A stretch of 64,000 nt of DNA from Arthrobacter sp. EPSL27 (GCF_001512305.1 NZ_LNUT01000003.1:62001-126000); one strand, 5' to 3'; positions 1 to 10,952 are shown, counted from the stretch's first letter. The notes: generated by a model from the letters alone, not told the origin. Numbers and translations are program-made.

Positions 1-1
1 T

Positions 2-904
2 GTAGTGGGGTATTCAGCCAATGCCAGAGGCCATGATGCCGTCAATCTGGCCGTTTCGATGGCACGCGGCCGCGGCGCCAGCCTGGACCTCGTGCTGGTG
101 GTTCCCGAGGTCCAGCAGTTCGGCGCCCACGCGCCCAAGGCCGGTTTCGAGAGCCTCCTGAACGAGCAGGCCCGCGCGTGGCTCGACGAGGCCCTCGCCC
201 TCGTCCCTGCCGACGTCCCGGCAGAGGCGCACATCCGCAGCGGCGACTCCGACGCGCAGGCCCTGATCGATGCGGCCGAGGAGTTCGGGGCGGACGTGCT
301 GGTGATTGGGGCCAGCAGCACCGGCCTGTTCAAGCGGTTCACTATCGGTTCGGTGGCCAGCGCTCTGCTCCATGCCTCCACGGTTCCCGTGGCGCTGGCC
401 CCCCACGGCTACCACCGCAAGGACGCGCTGACCCGGATCAGCTGCGGTCTCGGAACCAGGGCGGGCGCCGAGAAGTTGCTGGACTTCGCCATCGGCATGG
501 CGGCGAACCGGAAAGTGCCGCTGCGGGTGGTGTCCCTGCTTGCCCTCGACGGCGAGGACGCCGCCGGCGCTGCAGAGGCCGCCCGCGAATACGCCGAGAA
601 GACCGTCGCGGCCGCCGCGCCCGTCAACCACGCCGGCGTCGAACTAGCGGCCAAAACGGAAGTCGTGGTCGCGCAGGGCCGGAGCATCGAAGAGGCCGTG
701 GACGGCCTCGACTGGGAGGACGGCGAGGTACTGGTGATCGGCTCCAGCCGTCTCGCCCAGGCCCGGTCCATCTTCCTGGGCAGCACCGCCAACCGGATCC
801 TGCGCGCCCTGCCCGTGCCCATGCTCGTGGTCCCCAGCGGCTATGAACTGAAGCACCAGAACGATACAACCTCGAATGACACCTCCCGAGAGGCACACCA
901 ATGA
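2..904 (+). CDS. Universal stress protein, two UspA domains (5' end outside window)
   Basis: Tandem UspA-type protein, a cytoplasmic nucleotide-binding stress protein. Each half ends in a Usp nucleotide-binding loop: VIGASSTGLFKRFTIGS near residue 100 and VIGSSRLAQARSIFLGS near residue 245, followed by the hydrophobic strands PVALAP and PMLVVP. The reading frame is open to the first base of the window (VVGYSANARG at the edge). Usp domains normally begin with a short strand before this GYS motif, so a few N-terminal residues are missing and the GTG at 5 is probably not the true start. The stop overlaps the next ORF by 4 bp (ATGA), so it is translationally coupled to an amino-acid permease. The permease may be its functional partner (inference). 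Confidence 0.9.
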   Translation, partial: VVGYSANARGHDAVNLAVSMARGRGASLDLVLVVPEVQQFGAHAPKAGFESLLNEQARAWLDEALALVPADVPAEAHIRSGDSDAQALIDAAEEFGADVLVIGASSTGLFKRFTIGSVASALLHASTVPVALAPHGYHRKDALTRISCGLGTRAGAEKLLDFAIGMAANRKVPLRVVSLLALDGEDAAGAAEAAREYAEKTVAAAAPVNHAGVELAAKTEVVVAQGRSIEEAVDGLDWEDGEVLVIGSSRLAQARSIFLGSTANRILRALPVPMLVVPSGYELKHQNDTTSNDTSREAHQ

Positions 905-2424
905 GCACTGAACACGTGACGGCCAAGACCTCTCACGACACACACGCAGGATTAAGCGCCAAAGGCCTCAAAGCCGGATCGGTGGGCCTGATCGGCGCCG
1001 TCGTGATCGGCGTGTCCTGTATTGCCCCCGCCTACACCCTGACTGCTGCCCTCGGCCCCACCGTGTCCGAGGTCGGGGTCCAGTTGCCCGCCATCTTCCT
1101 GGTGGGCTTCATCCCGATGCTGCTCGTCGCGTTCGGCTACCGCGAACTGAACAACGCGATGCCCGACGCCGGCACCTCCTTCACGTGGGCCTCGCGGGCG
1201 TTCGGCCCCTGGCTCGGCTGGATGGGCGGCTGGGGGCTGATCGCGGCGACGATCATTGTGCTCTCCAACCTGGCGGCCGTGGCGGTGGACTTCTTCTACC
1301 TCATGCTGGCCCAGCTGTTCGGCAACCCGGAGCTGGCCGACCTGACCCTGAACCTGCCACTGAACATTGCCACCACGCTGGTGTTCATCGCGCTGGCCTG
1401 CTGGATCTCCTACCGCGGCATGGAAACCACCAAGGGCGTGCAGTACGTGCTGGTGGCGTTCCAGCTCCTGGTGCTCGGCTGGTTCGCCGTCGCGGCGTTC
1501 AGCCATGTCGCCAACGGCACGGCGTTCGATGCCACCGCGATCACCCCGGAATGGTTCAACCCGTTTGCGGTCGAGTCCTTCTCGGCCTTCGCCGCCGGCG
1601 TCTCGCTCTCCATCTTCATTTACTGGGGCTGGGACGTCACCCTGACCATGAACGAGGAAACCCGCAACCCGGAAAAGACCCCGGGCCGCGCCGCCACCGT
1701 CACCGTGCTGGTCATCGTGATCATCTACATGACCGTCGCACTGTCCACCCTGGCCTACGCAGGCATCGGCCAGGAAGGCCTGGGCGCCGGAAACCCGGAG
1801 AACCAGGGCAGCATCTTCGCCGTCCTCGCCGGCCCGGTCATGGGCCCGTTCGCCATCCTGATGTCCCTCGCGATCCTTAGCAGCTCGGCCGCGTCGCTGC
1901 AGTCCACGTTCGTCTCACCGGCCCGGACGCTGCTGTCCATGGGCCACTACAAGGCGCTGCCGGCCAAGTTCGACCGGATCAGCCCCACGTACAAGTCGCC
2001 GAGCTACGCCACGATCGCAGCCGCCATCGCCGCCGCCGCGTTCTACGTCATCACCCGGACCACCTCCGAGAACGCCCTGTGGGACACCATTACGGCACTC
2101 GGCATGATGATCTGCTTCTACTACGGCATCACCGCCCTGGCCTGCGTCTGGTTCTTCCGGGCCGAGGCATTCAGCGGAGCCCGGGCGTTCTTCTTCAAGT
2201 TCCTGTCGCCGCTCCTGGGCGGCGTGATCCTGCTGGTGATGTTCTTCAAGACCGCCTACGACTCCATGGACCCGGCCTACGGCTCCGGCTCCTCCGTCGG
2301 CGGGATCGGCCTGGTGTTCATCCTCGGCATGGGCGTGATCCTGCTGGGCGTGGTGCTCATGCTGGTCATGTACAAGATCCGGCCGGAATTCTTCAAGGGA
2401 AAGGTGCTGCCGAAGGGCTACTGA
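901..2424 (+). CDS. APC-superfamily amino acid/polyamine permease
   Basis: An integral membrane transporter of 507 residues with about 12 hydrophobic segments, a usual length for the APC superfamily. The N-terminal region holds the typical first helix GLIGAVVIGVSCIAPAYTL (residues about 29-47). A second conserved stretch is the FTWASRAFGPWLGWMGGW segment near residue 95. Substrate cannot be read from sequence; an amino acid or amine is likely. It overlaps the preceding universal stress protein by 4 bp, so the two are one operon. A small inverted repeat (2505-2516, GGGGGACCTTCCCCC-like) follows the stop but has no T-run. Confidence 0.88.
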   Translation: MSTEHVTAKTSHDTHAGLSAKGLKAGSVGLIGAVVIGVSCIAPAYTLTAALGPTVSEVGVQLPAIFLVGFIPMLLVAFGYRELNNAMPDAGTSFTWASRAFGPWLGWMGGWGLIAATIIVLSNLAAVAVDFFYLMLAQLFGNPELADLTLNLPLNIATTLVFIALACWISYRGMETTKGVQYVLVAFQLLVLGWFAVAAFSHVANGTAFDATAITPEWFNPFAVESFSAFAAGVSLSIFIYWGWDVTLTMNEETRNPEKTPGRAATVTVLVIVIIYMTVALSTLAYAGIGQEGLGAGNPENQGSIFAVLAGPVMGPFAILMSLAILSSSAASLQSTFVSPARTLLSMGHYKALPAKFDRISPTYKSPSYATIAAAIAAAAFYVITRTTSENALWDTITALGMMICFYYGITALACVWFFRAEAFSGARAFFFKFLSPLLGGVILLVMFFKTAYDSMDPAYGSGSSVGGIGLVFILGMGVILLGVVLMLVMYKIRPEFFKGKVLPKGY

Positions 2425-2464
2425 GTCCCCGACCCTGCCCGGAAGGTCCTCCTCCCGCCCGCCA

Positions 2465-2494
2465 TTGGAAAGTAAGCACACTTACCAATATGCT
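2465..2494 (+). promoter_or_regulatory. Promoter with palindrome upstream of PPOX gene
   Basis: TTGGAA (2465-2470), an 18-bp spacer and TATGCT (2489-2494) form a good housekeeping-type promoter about 50 bp before the 2543 gene. The spacer contains the inverted repeat GTAAG-CACA-CTTAC (2472-2485), positioned where a repressor would block RNA polymerase. The regulator is unknown. Confidence 0.5.
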
Positions 2495-2542
2495 GGCGGG
2501 AGGGGGACCTTCCCCCGTTCGGAACCAGAATGAGGTCGCACC

Positions 2543-3025
2543 ATGTCGGATGCAGAAAACATCAGCAAAGTAACGGACATCATCAACAGTTCGCGCATCG
2601 GAATGTTCACCACCGTTAACGAAGACGGCGCCCTGGTGAGCCGGCCGCTGGCCGTCCAGGATGTCAAGGACGACGGCGACATGTGGTTCTTCACGTCCTC
2701 CACCACCTCACAGGTGGCCCAGGTCCGGGCGGACTCCCGCGTGAATGTCTCCTTCGGCAAGGGCACGGAATGGGTGTCCGTTGCCGGAACGGCGGAGGTT
2801 GTCACCGACCGCCAGAAGATCCACGAGCTGTGGAACCCCGCGGTGGAAGCCTGGTTCCCGGACGGTCCCGACACACCGGTGGCCGTGCTCCTGCACGTGG
2901 ATTCCGACTCCGCCGAATACTGGACCAGCCCCGGCGGGACCGCCGCGACGGTGCTGCAGTGGGTCAAGTCCAAGGTCACGCACAGCCGGGTGAGTGTCGG
3001 CGAAAGCGGAACCGTAGAGCTTTAG
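2543..3025 (+). CDS. Pyridoxamine 5'-phosphate oxidase family protein (general stress protein 26-like)
   Basis: A 160-residue FMN-binding split-barrel protein. Visible family features are the N-terminal helix followed by RIGMFTTVNEDGALVSRPL and the WFFTSSTTSQVAQVRADSRVNVSF segment, both typical of GSP26/PPOX-like proteins. It is expected to be a cytoplasmic flavin or F420/heme-binding redox protein; the actual substrate is unknown. It is a single gene with its own promoter (2465-2494). The ATG at 2543 follows the purine-rich GAATGAGGT, a modest ribosome binding site. The convergent neighbour ends 5 bp downstream. Confidence 0.85.
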   Translation: MSDAENISKVTDIINSSRIGMFTTVNEDGALVSRPLAVQDVKDDGDMWFFTSSTTSQVAQVRADSRVNVSFGKGTEWVSVAGTAEVVTDRQKIHELWNPAVEAWFPDGPDTPVAVLLHVDSDSAEYWTSPGGTAATVLQWVKSKVTHSRVSVGESGTVEL

Positions 3026-3030
3026 CTGTA

Positions 3031-3678
3031 CTAACCCGGCTGGTCGACGATTTTCAGCCCGGTGCCCCAGTTGAAGGCGTCGTAGGCGGGGTTGACCTGC
3101 AGTGCCATCACCAGGAGCTGGAAGCCCTCCAGTTCCCGCGCGTGCTTCAGCCCGCCCACCCGCAGCGGCCGCAACCCTGCGGCCGCTGCGAACGACGCGA
3201 CCTTGCTGGCCGCCTCGTCGGAGTCCGAGGCGATAAAAACGTCCAGCGGCATCCCGCCGGCTGCGCCCGCCGCCAGTGTGCCGGCGAACGTGGTGTTGAA
3301 CGCCTTGACCACGTCGGCCCCCGGGAGCAGTGCGGAGATTTCCTCGGCGGCTGACGAGCCCGGCGGGACGGTCAGGGAATCATAGGTGTCCGTATCCACC
3401 GGGTTGCTGATGTCCACCACGGTTTTTCCGCTCAAGGTGTCGCCGTAGTGCGTGGCGACCTCGCGGGCCGGACCGAAATACAGGGCCAGCACCACAATGT
3501 CCCCGTCAGGGACGTCGCCCAGCCCTCCGGACGTGGTGCCGCCGCCCAGCTCGGCGGCCAAAGCGGCCGCGTGCTCCGCTGAACGGCTGAGGATCTGGAC
3601 CGAGCGGCCGGCTGCCACAGCCCGGGTCCCGATCGCCCGGGCCATGTTGCCGCTGCCGATGATGGTGATGTCAGCCAT
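3031..3678 (-). CDS. NADPH-dependent F420 reductase-type Rossmann protein
   Basis: A cytoplasmic dinucleotide-binding oxidoreductase of 215 residues. It opens with MADITIIGSGNMARAIGTRA, a GxGxxA nucleotide-binding loop, and later has ISNPVDTDTYDSL and the acidic C-terminal ARELEGFQLL. This layout is that of the NADP oxidoreductase/F420-dependent family (also called NADPH-dependent F420 reductase). The frame is open 54 codons further upstream, but the ATG at 3678 is chosen because AGAAGGA precedes it and the Rossmann strand starts there. Whether it reduces F420 or another cofactor cannot be told from sequence. Confidence 0.82.
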   Translation of the reverse strand: MADITIIGSGNMARAIGTRAVAAGRSVQILSRSAEHAAALAAELGGGTTSGGLGDVPDGDIVVLALYFGPAREVATHYGDTLSGKTVVDISNPVDTDTYDSLTVPPGSSAAEEISALLPGADVVKAFNTTFAGTLAAGAAGGMPLDVFIASDSDEAASKVASFAAAAGLRPLRVGGLKHARELEGFQLLVMALQVNPAYDAFNWGTGLKIVDQPG

Positions 3679-3733
3679 GGGATTCCTTCTGTAGGGTGCC
3701 GTATTTATGGGGGCCCAGGGGCCTGTCGGCGCC

Positions 3734-4384
3734 TCAGCCGCGGGCCGGACCGTTCGCCAGGCGTCCGGCGCTGCGGGCCGGAGGAACCTGACCGCGGCCG
3801 GCGGTACGGTCCGCGCCGGCCGCCCGTTCGGCGTCGGCAAGGGCCTGTTCCAGCCGCGCCACAGCAGGTGCGTAGCCGGCGTCGGTTCCGCCGCGGAGCC
3901 TCTCCGCGTCCTTCATGGCCCGGATCAGGGCCGCCGTCTCGGGCTGCCGGGCGTCGGTCATGGCCGGGAAATCGATGGTGTGGGCGGGGTCCAGTTCGTA
4001 GCGCTGCCAGCGGGCCAGGGCTGCGCGGTGGCGGGCCTCAGCCGCCTCGTTGCTCGCTGCAATCGTCCGGGCAAGGCGCCGGGCTTCCTGCCGGTGCAGG
4101 ATCCGGGGTGTGTAGAAATAGGAGGCCACGGCGGCGGCCACCGCCAGGCCGCCGAGCAGCAGGCCGGCCCACGGTGCAGCCAAAGCGGGCAGGATCACGG
4201 CCGGTGCCACTATGGCGAGTCCGCCGAAAACGTCCCAGAACACGGCATCCGGCACGCCGTCGTCGTCCGCGGCCAGATGCTTCCGGACGAGGTAGACCGA
4301 GCCCGCCGCAGCGCACATGACAATCACGGCCAGGGCCGGCAACTGCCACAGCATCATCGGGGCGGACTCAAAAAGGGACGGCAT
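3734..4384 (-). CDS. Hypothetical membrane protein with long cytoplasmic C-terminal half
   Basis: About 216 residues. The N-terminal part carries three hydrophobic segments (LWQLPALAVIVMCAAAGSVY, then FGGLAIVAPAVILPALA and the overlapping GLLLGGLAVAAAVASYFYT). It is followed by a charged helical region rich in Ala, Arg and Glu, probably coiled or helical and cytoplasmic. The start at 4384 is supported by GGAGGT six bases upstream. No family or function recognised. It is a single gene, read toward the 3031 gene; the two could share a transcript, as 55 bp separate them. Confidence 0.7.
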   Translation of the reverse strand: MPSLFESAPMMLWQLPALAVIVMCAAAGSVYLVRKHLAADDDGVPDAVFWDVFGGLAIVAPAVILPALAAPWAGLLLGGLAVAAAVASYFYTPRILHRQEARRLARTIAASNEAAEARHRAALARWQRYELDPAHTIDFPAMTDARQPETAALIRAMKDAERLRGGTDAGYAPAVARLEQALADAERAAGADRTAGRGQVPPARSAGRLANGPARG

Positions 4385-4540
4385 TCGAACACCTCCAGGG
4401 ATCCAGCCCGGGGCGGGCGCGGTTCCGCTGATTCCATTGCAGTCCATCGGCGGCGGGCAGTCAATGGCTGGCAGGAGGGGGCGGGACGTGCGGGGTAGGC
4501 CGGTTCACAGCCGGGACGTGCCGGGCGTAGCCTGAAGCCC

Positions 4541-4921
4541 ATGCGACTGAAAATGTGCAGTATCCACGTCAAGGACCCCGCCGCCTTCGAGTTCTACACC
4601 GGAATTCTGGGCTTTGAGAGCCTCCTGGCCATGCCCGAGCACAACCTGTACATCGTGAAGGACCCGGCGGGATCCGGCGGGGGATCGGTGGGTCTCCTGC
4701 TGGAGCCCAGCGACAACCCGCTGGGCGCCGCCTATATGAACGGATGCCACGACGCCGGGCTGCCCGCGATCGTGATGGGGGTGCCCGACGTGAGGGCGGA
4801 ATACAAGCGCCTCACGGCCAAGGGCGTGATGTTCCAGGGCGAGCCCTCCGACGGTCCCGGCGGCACCACGGCGGTCTTCGACGACGGCTGCGGGAACTTC
4901 GTCCAGCTGCACCAGGACTGA
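4541..4921 (+). CDS. VOC-superfamily (glyoxalase/dioxygenase-like) protein
   Basis: A 126-residue single-domain vicinal oxygen chelate protein made of two beta-alpha-beta-beta-beta modules: MRLKMCSIHVKDPAAFEFYT at the start and GVPDVRAEYKRLTAKGVMF in the second half, ending in DDGCGNFVQLHQD. Metal-binding positions of the family are plausible (H in CSIHV, Q in VQLHQ), but several VOC proteins of this type have no assigned substrate. It is monocistronic and has no strong ribosome binding site. Function beyond family is unknown. Confidence 0.85.
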   Translation: MRLKMCSIHVKDPAAFEFYTGILGFESLLAMPEHNLYIVKDPAGSGGGSVGLLLEPSDNPLGAAYMNGCHDAGLPAIVMGVPDVRAEYKRLTAKGVMFQGEPSDGPGGTTAVFDDGCGNFVQLHQD

Positions 4922-4955
4922 GCGGCGCTTTCGCGGCGGGGCGCCCCGGCTCCGG

Positions 4956-5360
4956 CTACTGGGAGGCGGAGCGTGCCTTCTTGGCGTCCTTCTTCGCGGC
5001 CTCGTCCTTGACCCGCTGGGCTTCGGCGCGGACAGCGGCGTGCGTGGCTCGCTCGGCCACGAGCCACGCCGGGGGAGCCTGCAGCAGCGCGGTGATTTCC
5101 GCCGTCGTCAGCGCTTCCTCAACGCCGCCGCGGGCCAGGCCGCTGATGGAGACGTTCAGCTTCTGCGCCACCACCGGGCGGGGGTGCGGGCCGTTGCGCC
5201 GCAGTTCCGCCAGCCACTCCGGCGGGTTGGCCTGGAGCTCGGCGAACTCGGCGCGGGTGATGACCGAATCCTGGAACTCCTGGGGTGTTGCGGGCAGGTA
5301 GATGCCAAGCTTCTTGGCAACGGTGGCCGGCTTCATGGACTGGGAGTTCGCAGAGGTCAT
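4956..5360 (-). CDS. DUF5997 family protein
   Basis: A 134-residue cytoplasmic protein conserved in actinobacteria without known function. It begins MTSANSQSMKPATVAKKLGI and contains YLPATPQEFQDSVITRAEF followed by PEWLAELRRNGPHPRPVVA. The last 25 residues are Lys/Ala rich (DEAAKKDAKKARSASQ). It lies head-to-head with a gene for a LysR-type substrate-binding domain without an HTH, a pairing familiar from related genomes. The two may act together, but there is no direct evidence. Confidence 0.75.
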   Translation of the reverse strand: MTSANSQSMKPATVAKKLGIYLPATPQEFQDSVITRAEFAELQANPPEWLAELRRNGPHPRPVVAQKLNVSISGLARGGVEEALTTAEITALLQAPPAWLVAERATHAAVRAEAQRVKDEAAKKDAKKARSASQ

Positions 5361-5463
5361 GCTTCAAGGGTATCCGGCCCCGGGCCGCGGCACTGCACCG
5401 CGGGGGTCCTGTTTCCGGCCCCGGCAGCCGGTCCGTGCCGGGGCCGGGCGGTACTGTGAACAG

Positions 5464-6219
5464 GTGGCCGCAGCAGAAGAAGCACCCCAGACCCCCGATG
5501 AATCCGCCGTCCCGGCCGAAGCGGCCGTGCGGGAGCTGCGGTTCGCCTACGTCGCCGGTGTGACCCCCGGCAAGTGGATCCGGCGCTGGGAAGAGCGGAT
5601 GCCGGACGTTCCGCTGCACTCCTTTATGTCCGACGACGGCGCCCAGCTGACGATGCTGCGCGACGGGTCCGCGGACCTCAGCTTCGTCCGGCTGCCCGTG
5701 GAGCGCGTGGGCCTGAGCGTCATTCCGCTGTACGAGGAGCAGCCCGTGGTGGTGGCGCCCAAAGGGCACGAGATCGCGGTGTTCGAGGAAGTGGACCTGG
5801 CGGACCTTGCCCAGGAGACGTTCCTGGACGTGCAGGAACTCGGCGGCCCGGCGATGGCCCTGCAGGTGGTGGCCTCCGGCGCCGGGCTGGTGATTCTGCC
5901 CATGTCCGTGGCGCGGCACTTCAACGTCAAGGACACCGTGGCGCGGAAGCTGACCGGGGCACCCATGACGGAGATCGCCCTGGCGTGGCCCAGCGACGCC
6001 ACGGACGAGGTGGTCGAGGAATTCATCGGGATTGTCCGCGGGCGCACCGCGGCCAGCTCCCGGCAGCCGTCGGCGCAGCAGGAGAAGCCCAAGCGGGCGC
6101 CCAAGCCGGACCGGCGCGGAACCGGAACGGCCGCCAAGAAGCCCAAGGTGGCGCAGCGTTACGCGCCGAACCCGGACAAGGGCCGCGGCAAGGGATCCCG
6201 GAAAAAGGGCAAGCGCTAA
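5464..6219 (+). CDS. Stand-alone LysR substrate-binding domain protein
   Basis: A 251-residue protein resembling the ligand-binding half of LysR regulators (type 2 periplasmic-binding fold): RFAYVAGVTPGKWIRRWEERMP, then VERVGLSVIPLYEEQPVVV and GLVILPMSVARHF. No N-terminal winged HTH precedes it, so it is not a complete LysR regulator. The C-terminal 50 residues are very basic (KPKRAPKPDRR to SRKKGKR) and could bind nucleic acid; that is inference. The GTG at 5464 is chosen since TACTGT (about 5452-5457) lies 6 bp upstream, which fits a leaderless mRNA. It is divergent from the DUF5997 gene. Confidence 0.7.
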   Translation: MAAAEEAPQTPDESAVPAEAAVRELRFAYVAGVTPGKWIRRWEERMPDVPLHSFMSDDGAQLTMLRDGSADLSFVRLPVERVGLSVIPLYEEQPVVVAPKGHEIAVFEEVDLADLAQETFLDVQELGGPAMALQVVASGAGLVILPMSVARHFNVKDTVARKLTGAPMTEIALAWPSDATDEVVEEFIGIVRGRTAASSRQPSAQQEKPKRAPKPDRRGTGTAAKKPKVAQRYAPNPDKGRGKGSRKKGKR

Positions 6220-6238
6220 AGCGCAGCCGGCCCGGAGG

Positions 6239-6589
6239 CTAGGAAGCGCAGGCGTCCTGCAGGGCCTTGACGGACTCGGCCGGGACCTGGTCGCCGGACT
6301 CGGCGATCTGCCGCAGCGGCGTGGTGATTTCCGCGGGAACCCCCGCGGCTGCCGCTCCCGCCACCAGGCCGCCCAGCAGCTCCTTGTCCTGGACACTGAC
6401 CAGGCCGTCCTCAACGAGGGCGCAGGCCTGCTTCTTGACTTCACCGCCGGCCGCCGTCGCAACCTGGGACGCGCCGTCGCTGACAGCCTTGTTGGCGGCG
6501 TCCTGGACCTGGCCGCAGCCGGTCAGGGCCACCATCAGGGCGGCAGCGGAAACGGCGGTACCGGACAGGGATGTGAAGCGGAGTTTCAT
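6239..6589 (-). CDS. Small putative lipoprotein
   Basis: A 116-residue protein with a lipoprotein signal: MKLRF, hydrophobic core SAAALMVALTGC, lipobox LTGC with Cys25. The mature part is Ala/Val rich and acidic, with two Cys (QACALVEDG and the C-terminal DACAS) that could form a disulfide. It is expected to be anchored on the outer face of the cytoplasmic membrane. Function unknown. It is transcribed divergently from the urease operon and ends close to the convergent 5464 gene. Confidence 0.72.
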   Translation of the reverse strand: MKLRFTSLSGTAVSAAALMVALTGCGQVQDAANKAVSDGASQVATAAGGEVKKQACALVEDGLVSVQDKELLGGLVAGAAAAGVPAEITTPLRQIAESGDQVPAESVKALQDACAS

Positions 6590-6723
6590 GCCGCCACCCT
6601 AGCAAGCGAGCCTGAAAGCCAGCTGACTCCCGGCGGAAACCTGCAGGAAACGTTCCTTGTCTACGCTGGCAACACCGCGGCGCCGAACGGCGCGTGACCG
6701 CCGGCGTTTGAAGGGATTCCGCC

Positions 6724-7026
6724 ATGCATCTGCTGCCCCGCGAGCAGGAAAAGCTCATGATCGTGGTCGCGGCCGACCTCGCCCGCCGGCGCCAGGCGCG
6801 CGGGCTGAAGCTGAACTTCCCGGAGGCGGTCGCCGTCATCAGTTACGAGCTGATCGAGGGGGCCCGGGACGGAAAGACCGTGGCGGAACTGATGAGCTAC
6901 GGCACCACACTCCTGGCCCGTGAGGACGTGATGGAGGGTGTCCCGGAGATGATCCACGACGTCCAGATCGAAGCAACGTTTCCGGACGGCACCAAGCTCG
7001 TCACCGTCCACGACCCCATCCGATAG
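6724..7026 (+). CDS. ureA: Urease gamma subunit
   Basis: A 100-residue urease gamma subunit, full length for separate bacterial Ure[21 protein letters not shown] at the N-terminus and [20 protein letters not shown], then [20 protein letters not shown] are family signatures. It is the first gene of ureABCEFGD-nickel permease. The ribosome binding site GAAGGGA precedes the ATG. UreA, UreB and UreC form the cytoplasmic urease that hydrolyses urea to ammonia and carbamate. Confidence 0.97.
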   Translation: MHLLPREQEKLMIVVAADLARRRQARGLKLNFPEAVAVISYELIEGARDGKTVAELMSYGTTLLAREDVMEGVPEMIHDVQIEATFPDGTKLVTVHDPIR

Positions 7027-7035
7027 GGCAGACAT

Positions 7036-7349
7036 ATGGTTCCCGGAGAATACATTCTGGCCGCCGAGCCCATCGTGGTGAACGCCGGACGTGAGGCCGC
7101 CGACGTCGTGGTGACCAACACCGGCGACCGGCCGGTTCAGGTGGGCTCACATTTCCACTTTGCCGAGGCCAACGCGGCGCTGGTGTTCGACCGGCGGGCC
7201 GCCTACGGCCGGCGGCTGGACATCCCTGCGGGCACGGCGGCCCGCTTTGAGCCGGGGGACAGCAAGACCGTCCGGCTGATCGAACTCGCCGGCCGCCGCG
7301 AGGTGTACGGCCTGAGCAACAGGATCAACGGAACACTGGAAGGCCGCAG

Positions 7350-7353
<4 letters not shown>
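7036..7353 (+). CDS. ureB: Urease beta subunit
   Basis: A 105-residue separate beta subunit. It begins [20 protein letters not shown] and has the signature [19 protein letters not shown] plus the [16 protein letters not shown] stretch. It starts 9 bp after ureA and overlaps ureC by 4 bp (ATGA), so translation is likely coupled and the three structural subunits are made in step. Confidence 0.97.
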
Positions 7354-9128
<1,775 letters not shown>

Positions 9129-9147
9129 GCCCCGGAGGCACCCAACC

Positions 9148-9630
9148 ATGATTATCGACAAGGTCCTCGGCAACACCCACCAGCTTCCGCCCGGGCCGGA
9201 CCCGTACGCCGGCCTGCACCGGGAAAAGGTGGTGCTGCCCAGCTCCCAGCTGGTCAAACGCATCCAGCGTGTCACCACCGACCATGGCAAGGAACTGGGT
9301 ATCCGGCTCCCGTCCGGGGCCGGGGACCTGCGCGACGGCGACATCCTGCACATCGCCGGGGGCAACATGATCGTGGTGTCGGTGCTGCCCACTGACGTCC
9401 TGGTGATTGCGCCGCGCTCCATCCACGAGATGGGGGTGGTGGCGCATTCCCTGGGCAACCGGCACCTGCAGGCCCAGTTTTTCGACGGCGGCTCCGAGTA
9501 CCGGGCCGAGGTGATGGTCTGCCAGTACGACCACACCGTGGAGGACTACCTGGACCGTGCCGGGGTGCCCTACCAGCGCCAGGAACGCGTGATGCCCGTC
9601 CCCTTCCGCCATGCCGAACACAGCCACTAG
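9148..9630 (+). CDS. ureE: Urease accessory protein UreE (nickel metallochaperone)
   Basis: About 160 residues. The N-terminal peptide-binding-like part (MIIDKVLGNTHQLPPG to GKELGIRLPSGAGDLRDGD) is followed by a metal-binding domain with IAPRSIHEMGVVAHSLGNRH, where the GNRH histidine is the family nickel ligand. The His tail is short (AEHSH), unlike the His-rich tail of some UreE. The ATG at 9148 follows CCGGAGGCA. An in-frame upstream extension into ureC is rejected. Its 3' end overlaps ureF by 20 bp. Confidence 0.94.
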   Translation: MIIDKVLGNTHQLPPGPDPYAGLHREKVVLPSSQLVKRIQRVTTDHGKELGIRLPSGAGDLRDGDILHIAGGNMIVVSVLPTDVLVIAPRSIHEMGVVAHSLGNRHLQAQFFDGGSEYRAEVMVCQYDHTVEDYLDRAGVPYQRQERVMPVPFRHAEHSH

Positions 9631-10300
9631 CGCCGCGTCCCGTCAGCTGGCCCTCCAGCAGCTGTGCGACTCGGCGCTGCCCACCGGGGCGTTTGCGCAC
9701 TCGCTGGGGTTCGAAACCTACATCGACCGCGGGCTGGTCCACGACGAGGAGACGTTCGGGGTGTGGCTGGCCGCGTTCATCGCGCAGCAGCTGACCTACT
9801 CGGACGCCCTGGCCATCCGGTTCCTGTACGAGGGCGCCCCCGTGGCCGAGCTCGATGCGCTGCTCACCGCCCAGCTGCTTTCCCGGCAGCTGCGCGAGGC
9901 CAGCATCAAGATGGGCGCCCGGCTGCTTGAGATCGGCACCGAGATTTTTCCCTCTTTGGAACTGGCGGACTACCGGTCGCTGGTGGGCTCGGGCCGTGCC
10001 GCCGGGCACCAGCCGCTGGCGTTCGCCGTCGTGGCGCGTTCCCTGGGTGTCCCGCTGCCCGAATCCCTCACCGCCTACCTGTTCGCCACGGCCACGTCGC
10101 TGACCCAGAACGCCGTCCGGGCGATCCCCCTGGGCCAGAATGCCGGCCAGCGGCTGCTCCGTTTGGCGGCCCGCGACGTGGCGGCCGCGGCACTCCGCGC
10201 CGGCAGCCTGGACCGGTCCGACTTCGGCGCCGTCAGCCCCGGACTGGAGATTTCACAGATGCGGCACGAGCGCCAGCGTGCCCGCATGTTCATGAGCTAA
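9611..10300 (+). CDS. ureF: Urease accessory protein UreF
   Basis: A 229-residue all-helical accessory protein that, with UreD and UreG, loads nickel into apo-urease. Signatures: [21 protein letters not shown] at the N-terminus, [13 protein letters not shown], and the ending [20 protein letters not shown]. That C-terminal tail is the part known to contact UreD/UreG in the family. It overlaps ureE by 20 bp, so translation is coupled. Confidence 0.94.
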   Translation: MPNTATSAASRQLALQQLCDSALPTGAFAHSLGFETYIDRGLVHDEETFGVWLAAFIAQQLTYSDALAIRFLYEGAPVAELDALLTAQLLSRQLREASIKMGARLLEIGTEIFPSLELADYRSLVGSGRAAGHQPLAFAVVARSLGVPLPESLTAYLFATATSLTQNAVRAIPLGQNAGQRLLRLAARDVAAAALRAGSLDRSDFGAVSPGLEISQMRHERQRARMFMS

Positions 10301-10334
10301 CCGACCCGCAAGAGAAATATGTCTGGAGAAGAAT

Positions 10335-10952
10335 ATGTCTGAACCCGTCAAAATCGGCATCGGCGGCCCGGTGGGTGCCGGCAAGACCCAGCTCGTGGAG
10401 CGCCTCACCCGGCACATGAGCCGCGAGATCTCCATGGCCGCCATCACCAACGACATCTACACCATCGAGGACGCCAAGATCCTGGCGGCCAACGGCATCC
10501 TCCCGGTCGACCGGATCATCGGCGTGGAAACGGGCGGGTGCCCGCACACCGCCATCCGCGAGGACACGTCCATGAACACCGCCGCCATCGAGGAGCTCAC
10601 CCGGCGGCACCCGGACCTGCAGGTGATCTTCGTGGAATCCGGCGGCGACAACCTCTCCGCCACGTTCAGTCCGGAACTGGTGGACTTCTCCATCTACATC
10701 ATCGACGTGGCCCAGGGCGAGAAGATCCCGCGCAAGGCCGGCCAGGGCATGATCAAGTCCGATCTGTTCATCATCAACAAGACCGACCTCGCACTCCACG
10801 TCGGCGCGGACCTGGCCGTGATGGAGCGGGACTCCAAGGAATTCCGCGGCGAGAAGCCGTTCTGCTTTACGAACCTCAAGACCGACGAAGGGCTGGATCG
10901 TGTCATCGACTGGGTGCGGCGCGACGTCCTGATGCTCGACCTGGCGCCGTGA
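10335..10952 (+). CDS. ureG: Urease accessory GTPase UreG
   Basis: A 205-residue SIMIBI-class GTPase that drives nickel insertion. The P-loop GPVGAGKT is at residues 11-18 and the metal-binding CPH motif at 69-71 ([15 protein letters not shown]). [17 protein letters not shown] and the guanine-specificity motif NKTDL also stand out. The ribosome binding site TCTGGAGAAG precedes the ATG. It overlaps ureD by 4 bp (GTGA). Confidence 0.97.
   Translation: MSEPVKIGIGGPVGAGKTQLVERLTRHMSREISMAAITNDIYTIEDAKILAANGILPVDRIIGVETGGCPHTAIREDTSMNTAAIEELTRRHPDLQVIFVESGGDNLSATFSPELVDFSIYIIDVAQGEKIPRKAGQGMIKSDLFIINKTDLALHVGADLAVMERDSKEFRGEKPFCFTNLKTDEGLDRVIDWVRRDVLMLDLAP

Noticed and set aside
5..7. GTG at position 5 as the start of the universal stress protein
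   Set aside because: The frame is open to the window edge and the first Usp strand would be cut off; the gene most likely begins outside.
5119..6462. 447-codon minus-strand frame opposite the LysR-like gene
   Set aside because: Arg/Pro/His-rich translation without any family pattern, fully opposite well-supported genes; a GC-driven shadow.
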